Assembly: GCA_905235825.1 (NCBI GenBank)
Contig: CAJONH010000221.1
Coordinates: forward strand, 1-16,282
Source of the DNA: Candidatus Gastranaerophilales bacterium
GTDB taxonomy: Bacteria > Cyanobacteriota > Vampirovibrionia > Gastranaerophilales > Gastranaerophilaceae
Direction of reading: 5' to 3'
Length of the DNA: 16,282 nt
In this document: positions 7,846-14,081 of the stretch, one piece after another
How positions within the stretch are numbered: the stretch's first letter is position 1
Layout of the letters: every line of letters begins with the position of its first letter
The notes under the pieces: model-generated
The model's database searches: none
Told to the model about the DNA's origin: nothing
Seen by the model: only the letters and a program-made list of their open reading frames with translations
Position numbers and translations under genes: made by a program

Positions 7846-7874
7846 TAAAATAGTTTGCGAAACCAGATTAGATT
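7846..7874 (+). repeat. Right arm of imperfect 29-bp inverted repeat bracketing the GT operon
   Basis: The plus strand reads TAAAATA-GT-TTGCGAAACC-AG-ATTAGATT and matches the minus strand of 3492-3520 at 25 of 29 positions. It lies about 115 bp upstream of the first glycosyltransferase and inside the predicted leader of that operon. Confidence 0.6.
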
Positions 7875-7967
7875 GTTTTGATAAAAACAGTCCGAATATT
7901 TCAATAATAAAGGTAATGGCGGTTTCATACAAATATGTTCACAATAACGGTTTTTGTATAGCAAATG

Positions 7968-7997
7968 ATTATAACAAAATGATTACGAATTTATCAA
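7968..7997 (-). promoter_or_regulatory. Promoter of the glycosyltransferase operon
   Basis: On the minus strand TTGATA (7997-7992) is followed after 18 bp by a perfect TATAAT (7973-7968). TGT immediately before it makes an extended -10 (TGnTATAAT). This is the best promoter-like sequence I found in the window. Transcription would start near 7961, about 230 nt before the first glycosyltransferase. It lies outside the segment bounded by the 29-bp inverted repeat. Confidence 0.6.
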
Positions 7998-8099
7998 AAA
8001 TAAACATAAAAAAAGATATTTACAAGTGTTTATGTTAAGATTAATGTATAAATGTGTTAAATTTTATTAAAAAACAGCAATTTTTTTTATTTACGGTCT

Positions 8100-8105
8100 T
8101 ATAAT
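8100..8105 (+). promoter_or_regulatory. Candidate -10 box of the HD-GYP/nspC operon
   Basis: A perfect TATAAT with no recognisable -35 hexamer at 16-18 bp, but with a T-rich tract (8081-8089) upstream. Transcription from near 8112 would give a leader of only about 15 nt to the ATG at 8127. Confidence 0.35.
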
Positions 8106-8116
8106 AAAACATAGTC

Positions 8117-8119
8117 AGG
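8117..8119 (+). promoter_or_regulatory. Ribosome site that decides the HD-GYP start
   Basis: The only Shine-Dalgarno-like sequence is AGG here. It is one base from the ATG at 8121 but seven bases from the in-frame ATG at 8127, so 8127 is the better start. The choice changes only the two N-terminal residues. Confidence 0.5.
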
Positions 8120-8126
8120 TATGATA

Positions 8127-9986
8127 ATGAAAAGCGATAATCAACAATTAAATTCATATAATAATAAAATTTCGCTCTCTCCCCCAAATCAAATAACAAA
8201 TCCGATAGATAAGTCGGGTTTAATTGCTAAAATTAATATATTAGGGAGCGGAATTTCTTCCGTAAAAAATACGCACGGAATAATCGGACACCATAATGAA
8301 AAAACTTATGGAATTGTTGATTATGCAGGCTTTGTTAAAGAAACAAATGAAATTATAAAAAAACACAAGGAACCAAAAGAAACTTTAAATTCTTTTCATA
8401 ATTTATTTATAAATAAATTAAATAATTTGTACACTGCAATCGGTATTATTCGGGAACAATCAAATACAATTGAAATAAGACTTCTTGATAAAAGTTTTAA
8501 TGTTTATTCTCTAAAAGTATTTTTAAATCAAGATGATAATGAAATAGTAAAAGCCATAAAAAGCGGTGAGCCTGCTTTTTTCGATAATTCCGCATTTTTG
8601 AAACTGCCGTCTTTTGCAAATTTAGCAAGTTTAATAATCCCCGTAAAAATTTGCGATAAAAACATCTGCGTTGGAATTGTCAGTGATACAAATTTACAAA
8701 ATCACGCAAACTTATATCAGTTAGCCGTTACAAATTTAGGCTTATTAATTCAAAATAATAATTTAACTGATAAAGCAGGTCAAAAATCTTATGTTGATGC
8801 ATTGACAAATTTGTATTCACACAGAAGATTTCACGAACTTTTATCACAAGAATTATCGTTGGCAAAAAAGAATAAAACAAAAGTTTCCGTTGCTATTTTT
8901 GATATTAACGATATGGGACAGATTAACAGAGAATACGGGCATTCAAAAGGTGACGATGTAATAAGAGCAGTTGCAAATAAAATAAATGAATGTATAAAAA
9001 AACAGGATGTGGCGGCAAGATATGGCGGAGATAAAATTTCCGTTATTTTGAAAAATATGAATGCAGAAGAAGCTAAATATATGGCTGAATATTTAACATA
9101 TTCACTGTCCTGCTGTCAGGTAGATGATATCGGATATGTAAATAAAGTTTCTGTCGGTATATCAACTTATCCCGATGATTCAACGGATAAAGAAAAGCTG
9201 TTAATTTTAGCAGAGCAGGCAGTTCTTGTTTCAAAAACAAGAGGATACACAAACGGACGCTCCACTATAGTATCAGCTCAGGACTACGATTTTTGGGATG
9301 ATACGGCACTTAATTCTTTTGCCGCTGTCATGGCAAAAAGACATTCACAACTCGGTATTAATTTTGAAGAAGCACTCGTTGAACAATTCCAAAATGAAAA
9401 TATACTATCGCAAAATCATTTAATTGAAATTGTAACATCACTCGCAAGTGCTATAGATGCTAAAGATAAATATACAAAAGATCATTCATCTTCCGTTTCA
9501 AGATATTCCGTAGCTCTTGCAAAGGCAATTAATTTGCCCGATAAAGAAGTTGAAAGGATAAAACTCGGCTCACTGCTTCATGATATAGGGAAAATAGGTA
9601 TTCCCGAAGATGTATTAAATAAGCCGTCAAAATTAACCGAAGAAGAATTTAATATTATTAAACAACATCCGATGATTGCAGTACAAAAAATTTTAGAACC
9701 AAACCCCGTACTTCACGATTTAATTCCGATTGTAAAATATCACCACGAACAGTGGAACGGTAAAGGATACCCCTGTGGAATTAAAGGAGAAGAAATACCG
9801 CTTGCGGCAAGAATTGTTGCAATTGCAGATACTTATCACGCTCTAATCAGCAACAGACCTTACAGAAAAGGAATGAGTGTTGAAAAAGCGTGCAAAATTT
9901 TGGAAGAAGGTGCAGGTATTCAATGGGATAAAGAGCTCGTAAGACAATTTATCTCAATTGCACCGTCTTTAGCGACAAAAATTTAA
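8127..9986 (+). CDS. GAF-like / degenerate GGDEF / HD-GYP protein, probable c-di-GMP phosphodiesterase
   Basis: Probably hydrolyses cyclic di-GMP through its C-terminal domain. In order: a disordered N-terminus (1-60), a GAF-like sensor domain (about 90-210, ending SLIIPVKICDKNICVGIV), a GGDEF domain (from D224, DALTNLYSHRRF) and an HD-GYP domain (about 425-600). The GGDEF signature is GGDKI (300-304), so the acidic fourth residue is a lysine, and the RxxD inhibitory site reads KKQD; diguanylate cyclase activity is probably lost. The HD-GYP domain looks active: the HD pair H485/D486 in LLHDIGKIGIP, then HHEQWNGKGYP and IPLAARIVAIADTYHAL. The usual YDAL is YHAL. It has 619 residues and no transmembrane helix, so it should be cytoplasmic. 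nspC starts 14 bp after its stop, so the two are probably co-transcribed. An alternative start is 8121. Confidence 0.93.
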   Translation: MKSDNQQLNSYNNKISLSPPNQITNPIDKSGLIAKINILGSGISSVKNTHGIIGHHNEKTYGIVDYAGFVKETNEIIKKHKEPKETLNSFHNLFINKLNNLYTAIGIIREQSNTIEIRLLDKSFNVYSLKVFLNQDDNEIVKAIKSGEPAFFDNSAFLKLPSFANLASLIIPVKICDKNICVGIVSDTNLQNHANLYQLAVTNLGLLIQNNNLTDKAGQKSYVDALTNLYSHRRFHELLSQELSLAKKNKTKVSVAIFDINDMGQINREYGHSKGDDVIRAVANKINECIKKQDVAARYGGDKISVILKNMNAEEAKYMAEYLTYSLSCCQVDDIGYVNKVSVGISTYPDDSTDKEKLLILAEQAVLVSKTRGYTNGRSTIVSAQDYDFWDDTALNSFAAVMAKRHSQLGINFEEALVEQFQNENILSQNHLIEIVTSLASAIDAKDKYTKDHSSSVSRYSVALAKAINLPDKEVERIKLGSLLHDIGKIGIPEDVLNKPSKLTEEEFNIIKQHPMIAVQKILEPNPVLHDLIPIVKYHHEQWNGKGYPCGIKGEEIPLAARIVAIADTYHALISNRPYRKGMSVEKACKILEEGAGIQWDKELVRQFISIAPSLATKI

Positions 9987-10000
9987 TAAAGGTCTGCAAA

Positions 10001-11125
10001 GTGAAAAAAAAAGATTTAAAAACTCCATGTTATATTATTCAAAAATCAAAAATTAAAAAAAATCTTGAAATTTTAAAAAAAATATCCGATGAAACAGGAT
10101 GTAAAATTTTACTGGCACAAAAAGCATTTTCAATGTATTCTCTATATCCTTTTATAGGGGAATATCTTGCAGGAACAACCGCAAGCGGATTATACGAGGC
10201 AAAACTCGGAAAAGAAGAAATGGGAAAAGAAAATCACGTATTTTCCCCCGCATACAGAGAAGATGAAATTGATGAAATTGCCGATATTTGCGACCATATT
10301 ATTTTTAACTCGCCTTCCCAAATTGAAAAATATAAAAAAAATGTATCAGCAAAAGGAAAAAGTATCGGTTTAAGAATTAATCCCGAATGTTCAACGCAGG
10401 AAGGACACGCTATTTATGACCCGTGTTCTGCTTTTTCAAGGCTTGGCACAATAGAAAGTCTTTTGAATGAAAAAATTTTAGAATGTGTAGATGGACTTCA
10501 TTTTCATACTTTATGCGAACAAAATTCTGATGCTTTGGAAATAACACTGGAAGCCGTCGAAAAAAAATTCGGCAAATATTTATCAAAAATGAAATGGATA
10601 AACTTTGGCGGAGGACATCATATAACACGAGATGATTATGATATTGAAAAACTAAAAAAATGTATTTTAAATATAAAGAATAAATATAATATTGAAGTGT
10701 ATTTAGAACCGGGTGAAGCCGTTGCATTAAATGCAGGCATTTTACTTACGGAAGTGCTTGAAATAGTTGAAAACGGAATGAAAATAGCAATACTTGATAC
10801 ATCGGCGGCATGCCACATGCCTGACGTTATTGAAATGCCATACCGTCCGCCTTTATTAAATTCGGGGAAGCCCGACGAAAAAAAATATACCTACAGGCTT
10901 TCAAGTGCCACCTGTCTTGCAGGTGATATTATAGGAGATTACTCTTTTGATAAACAGTTAACAATAGGACAAAAACTTGAATTTCAGGATATGGCAATTT
11001 ATTCTATGGTTAAAAATAATACATTTAACGGAATGAAACTGCCTGATATTGTTTTGGAAGAAGAAAACGGAGATTATAAACTCATAAAAACATTCGGATA
11101 TAATGATTTTAAAAGCAGATTATAA
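10001..11125 (+). CDS. nspC: Carboxynorspermidine/carboxyspermidine decarboxylase
   Basis: PLP-dependent decarboxylase (fold type III, alanine-racemase-like) that converts carboxyspermidine or carboxynorspermidine into spermidine or norspermidine, the last step of the aspartate-semialdehyde route to polyamines. At 374 residues it has the usual length. Visible residues: the PLP lysine K41 in AQKAFS, GLHFHTLCEQ (165-174), the phosphate-binding glycines in NFGGGHH (201-207), EPGEAVAL (236-243), DTSAACHMPD (266-275) and the catalytic-cysteine region C305LAGDIIGDY. The start is GTG, with AAAGG eight bases upstream; no ATG nearby keeps the conserved N-terminus. It follows the HD-GYP gene by 14 bp. 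The dehydrogenase that makes its substrate is not in the window. Sequence alone does not separate spermidine from norspermidine as product. Confidence 0.94.
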   Translation: MKKKDLKTPCYIIQKSKIKKNLEILKKISDETGCKILLAQKAFSMYSLYPFIGEYLAGTTASGLYEAKLGKEEMGKENHVFSPAYREDEIDEIADICDHIIFNSPSQIEKYKKNVSAKGKSIGLRINPECSTQEGHAIYDPCSAFSRLGTIESLLNEKILECVDGLHFHTLCEQNSDALEITLEAVEKKFGKYLSKMKWINFGGGHHITRDDYDIEKLKKCILNIKNKYNIEVYLEPGEAVALNAGILLTEVLEIVENGMKIAILDTSAACHMPDVIEMPYRPPLLNSGKPDEKKYTYRLSSATCLAGDIIGDYSFDKQLTIGQKLEFQDMAIYSMVKNNTFNGMKLPDIVLEEENGDYKLIKTFGYNDFKSRL

Positions 11126-11144
11126 ATTTTGCAATAAATAAAGT

Positions 11145-11927
11145 TTAAAATTCAATTATATCTCCGGTGCAGACATCTTCAATATTTATATATTTTGATA
11201 AAATTATTTTTGATTTCAAACCGGAACAATGGCATGGATAAATAGTCTTTATTTTTTCTTTTAAAAAGAACTGCCCTAAATCTTCAATTTCTTTATCACT
11301 TTTATCTATGGTATGAATTCCGCCGATAACGGTATAAATTTTATTAATACCCGTAATATTTTTTGCGTGTTCTATTATATTTTCAATTCCGCTATGAGAA
11401 CAGCCCGTAATTATAATAAGTCCTTTTGCACTTACATAAGCAAGTGCTGAATCATCCATACATTCTAAATTTTTATTTTTTGTTATTTCACCTAAATAAA
11501 ATAATTTTTCGGACAATTTAAAATAAGAATTTGTAATATTTATATCAAAAAAATCATTTAACTCTGAAAGTAAAACAGGCGTGCCAATATTGCCGTATCC
11601 ATTTTCTGTTTTAGGAGTAAATACATCTTGATGTGCCGTTATTTTCGGCTTTTTAAATTTTATATTCAGCTCCTTTAATTCCCTGTAATAATTTTTCAGA
11701 TGAAAAAGTCCTCCGGTATGGTCATTGTGTCCGTGCGAAAAAATTATAAAATCAATATTGTTAATATCTATTTGAAGTTTTTGTGCATTTTTTAAAAATA
11801 TATCACTATATCCCAAATCAAAAATATAACTTTTATTATCATCTTCAAAATAAAAAGATAAAGCAGGCTCACCCAAAAGATATCTGTCAATTCGTGTTGT
11901 ATTATCTACAAGTATTGTAAGTTTCAT
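11145..11927 (-). CDS. Metallo-beta-lactamase-fold hydrolase
   Basis: A 260-residue cytoplasmic protein with the metal-binding pattern of the metallo-beta-lactamase superfamily: H65, H67, D69 and H70 in SHGHNDHTGG, H178 in TGCSHSG, H205 in GGIH and H233 in PCHCSG. This pattern, particularly GCSHSG and GGIH, recalls the group often named after 7,8-dihydropterin-6-methyl-4-(beta-D-ribofuranosyl)-aminobenzene-5'-phosphate synthase (COG1237-like). Most bacterial members have no proven substrate, so I would not transfer that name. It probably binds two metal ions and hydrolyses a phosphate ester or lactone-like bond. It is transcribed alone, convergent with nspC, with 19 bp between the stop codons. 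Its ATG lacks a clear Shine-Dalgarno site. No signal peptide is seen. Confidence 0.88.
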   Translation of the reverse strand: MKLTILVDNTTRIDRYLLGEPALSFYFEDDNKSYIFDLGYSDIFLKNAQKLQIDINNIDFIIFSHGHNDHTGGLFHLKNYYRELKELNIKFKKPKITAHQDVFTPKTENGYGNIGTPVLLSELNDFFDINITNSYFKLSEKLFYLGEITKNKNLECMDDSALAYVSAKGLIIITGCSHSGIENIIEHAKNITGINKIYTVIGGIHTIDKSDKEIEDLGQFFLKEKIKTIYPCHCSGLKSKIILSKYINIEDVCTGDIIEF

Positions 11928-12004
11928 TTTCTATAATCAGCAAATAATTTTATTTTCATATTTTAATAAAGCATAACACAATATAGGAATGGAGTAAATA
12001 AATA

Positions 12005-14035
12005 ATGATTCAACAGATAAATATATCTGCACCTGTTTTCAGGTGTAATTATAACAAAAAACGTAATATATTAAATAACGGATTTACAATGCCAAATGAT
12101 ACTTTTACAAAAAGTGTTTCTTTTAACGGAGTAGTTCCACGTGAAATAAAACTTGAAAAAGGACAATATGCAATCTCAAACACTTTATCGGCAAAAGAAG
12201 CAAAAATAACTCAAAGTTTATTTGAAGCAATGCCTGCAGGTGTCATGCTCGCAATGCTTTCAAATCAAGAAAATTCTAAACAAAAATTTAAAAAAATAGA
12301 TGATTTACAAAATTTGTACAGAAAAGAAAATAATCTAAAAGGCACCGAACTATATGATAAAGCAGGAGAAACCATATTTTCACAAAACGTGACTGCTTTT
12401 GCAAATAAAGGTCAAAAACTGGAAGATGATTTATTTGCATTAAACCCTGCATCTGACAACTTAAAAAATGAAATAAAAGTACTGTTTGCTCCTTATAACA
12501 TGAAACAGATTGAAGCAGATGCAGAAAAAACCATAAGCGAAATTGATACAAAAAAATTAAAAATTGCAGAAATAAATATTTTAAATGAAGCTATTCAGGG
12601 TTCAAAAACTTTAGATGAAAATTCTAAAAAATACATTGAAGGTGTAGTTTCTTATGTAGATGAATGCCTTCCTTATATGAAGGATAAAAACAATGAAGAA
12701 AAACTTGAAGTTTTAAAATTTGCCGATTTAACAAATTATGATGCAAAAAAAATAAAAGACGAATTAAATTTAAAATATCAAGAATTTCTCTTAAATGCAA
12801 AAAATAAAAAAAATAATTTGAATTATGCTGATGAAAAAAAATGGACAGATGAAAATGTTGAAAATTATTTTAATGATAATGCACTCAAAATTACCAAAGC
12901 AATTATGCTGGCAGGTAATCCGAGTTTAAATTTTCAGCTGGACAGAAAAATTGATAAGGTTACAAGAATAACATCAAATGTAGATAATCTGCCTGAAAAT
13001 TATGAATTTTTAAATTTAATAAGAGAAGTTACTTCAAAAATATCCGAGCCGGAAAATAAAACTAAAATTTTGGATTTTTATAACGGTTTTGAAAAGATAG
13101 GTAAAGAGGATGTTTTTATAAATGAAATAAATAATTTAAACAAAAATAATAAAATAAATTCAAAAGACTTATCGGAAATTGGAATAAAATATATTAAAAA
13201 CCTCACAAACAACCCTGAATTAAATAACCGAAATTTTGCAGGCGAATATTCCTGCACAATCCCTGCAATGTTAGACAGGCTCGATACATTAAACATGAAA
13301 CAACATAAAGATATTTTACCAAATTTGATATCAACAATTTCATCATCAATAGAACAAAGCAAAATAAATTACAATAATTTCCTTTATGATGAAAATACAG
13401 ACATTGGAAAAGCTAATTTACAAACAAAACAGGATTTTATAAAAAATAACCTGAATTACGATAAGTGGCTGAACTATGATAAAGAAAAAGAATTCTTGGA
13501 TAATAAAACAGGAGAAAAATTAAGATTAAACGTTTGGGAAAGAAATGTAGGCTTTGATTTATTTCAGGGAAATTATTCGGGAATATGCATTGCTACAAAC
13601 GGAAAAAATGCTTTTGGAGCAATAGATTCTTTAATTAATACTCCTGTTCAAATAATTGAAATTGCAAATAATAAAAAGACAATCGGTAATGCATACGTGT
13701 ATTTTTCAAACAACCCTTCAACCGAAAAAAAGGCTTTTGTTATTGATGGAATTTCCCTTGACAAAGATTATGAAGACAGCGAAGATATAAAAAATAATTT
13801 ACTTGATTATGCTTATGAATACGCAAAAGAAGTAAAAGGAAATAATGATTTTGAATTTTATGCGGGTGATAATTATAACAGCATTGATTTAAAAGAATTT
13901 AAAGAAAAACACCTCACTTTAACACCAATAGGCAATACAGGTAATAGAAAGTTCTATCTTGATTCAATGGCAGGAAGTAAATATATATCTATAGACAGTA
14001 AAAAATCTTATAATGTCGATGTAAGAGAAATATAA
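12005..14035 (+). CDS. Large hypothetical protein with SVSFNG leader and possible GNAT-like C-terminus
   Basis: I do not recognise a named family for this 676-residue protein. The N-terminus (1-50) is low-complexity and ends with SVSFNGVVPRE (37-47), a leader style I associate with Gastranaerophilales proteins of unrelated function. Residues 60-490 are mostly helical and Lys/Asn/Glu-rich (for example the helices about 170-265 and 330-400). The C-terminal part (about 505-655) looks like a separate alpha/beta domain: LNVWERNVGFDLFQGNYSGICIA, TIGNAYVYFSNN, KAFVIDGISLDKDYED, then a helix LLDYAYEYAKEV. The strand-turn-helix order resembles an N-acetyltransferase (GNAT) fold, but I see no clear acetyl-CoA Q/RxxGxG/A loop. 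No signal peptide or membrane helix is present. The start is supported by GGAG at 11991-11994, ten bases before the ATG. It stands alone and ends just before a strong terminator. Confidence 0.85.
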   Translation: MIQQINISAPVFRCNYNKKRNILNNGFTMPNDTFTKSVSFNGVVPREIKLEKGQYAISNTLSAKEAKITQSLFEAMPAGVMLAMLSNQENSKQKFKKIDDLQNLYRKENNLKGTELYDKAGETIFSQNVTAFANKGQKLEDDLFALNPASDNLKNEIKVLFAPYNMKQIEADAEKTISEIDTKKLKIAEINILNEAIQGSKTLDENSKKYIEGVVSYVDECLPYMKDKNNEEKLEVLKFADLTNYDAKKIKDELNLKYQEFLLNAKNKKNNLNYADEKKWTDENVENYFNDNALKITKAIMLAGNPSLNFQLDRKIDKVTRITSNVDNLPENYEFLNLIREVTSKISEPENKTKILDFYNGFEKIGKEDVFINEINNLNKNNKINSKDLSEIGIKYIKNLTNNPELNNRNFAGEYSCTIPAMLDRLDTLNMKQHKDILPNLISTISSSIEQSKINYNNFLYDENTDIGKANLQTKQDFIKNNLNYDKWLNYDKEKEFLDNKTGEKLRLNVWERNVGFDLFQGNYSGICIATNGKNAFGAIDSLINTPVQIIEIANNKKTIGNAYVYFSNNPSTEKKAFVIDGISLDKDYEDSEDIKNNLLDYAYEYAKEVKGNNDFEFYAGDNYNSIDLKEFKEKHLTLTPIGNTGNRKFYLDSMAGSKYISIDSKKSYNVDVREI

Positions 14036-14044
14036 ATATTACAT

Positions 14045-14081
14045 AAAAAAAGGGATTCACATAAAGTGAATCCCTTTTTTA
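14045..14081. terminator. Bidirectional intrinsic terminator
   Basis: GGGATTCAC (14052-14060) pairs perfectly with GTGAATCCC (14066-14074) around a five-base loop. The stem is extended by A-tract/T-tract pairing (A 14046-14051 with T 14075-14080). With a U-run on either strand it can end both the gene at 12005-14035 and the convergent fibre gene whose stop is at 14082. It is the clearest terminator in the window. Confidence 0.93.

Larger units (their letters stand above)
7732..8120. other. Divergent intergenic region with GT-operon leader
   Basis: This 389-bp gap separates the leftward glycosyltransferase operon from the rightward HD-GYP/nspC operon. It holds a leftward promoter (7968-7997), and with transcription starting near 7961 a leader of about 230 nt. 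At the very 5' end of that leader, ATACAAA (7927-7933) can pair with TTTGTAT (7953-7959), with an inner GTT/AAC, which may form a 5' hairpin. Further in are the right arm of the 29-bp inverted repeat, two copies of a 15-bp Shine-Dalgarno-bearing repeat and a 10-codon reading frame. On the right a TATAAT box precedes the next gene. I recognise no known riboswitch. Confidence 0.6.

Noticed and set aside
3492..7874. Insertion sequence or transposon as explanation of the inverted repeat
   Set aside because: There is no transposase or recombinase gene between the arms and no target-site duplication visible next to them.
8003..8036. AACATAAA / TTTATGTT inverted repeat with an 18-base loop
   Set aside because: Eight A/T-rich pairs around a long loop with no U-run; too weak for a terminator and probably chance.
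7916..8038. Plus-strand reading frame of 40 codons (MAVSYKYVHNNGFC...), open upstream to 7808 without a start codon
   Set aside because: AGG lies only two bases before the ATG, no family is recognisable, and it overlaps the strong leftward promoter. In such AT-rich DNA an open frame of this size is not enough evidence for a gene.
11928..12004. Promoters for the metallo-hydrolase and the 676-residue protein
   Set aside because: TATAGG and similar AT-rich hexamers occur, but none has a believable -35 at the right distance.
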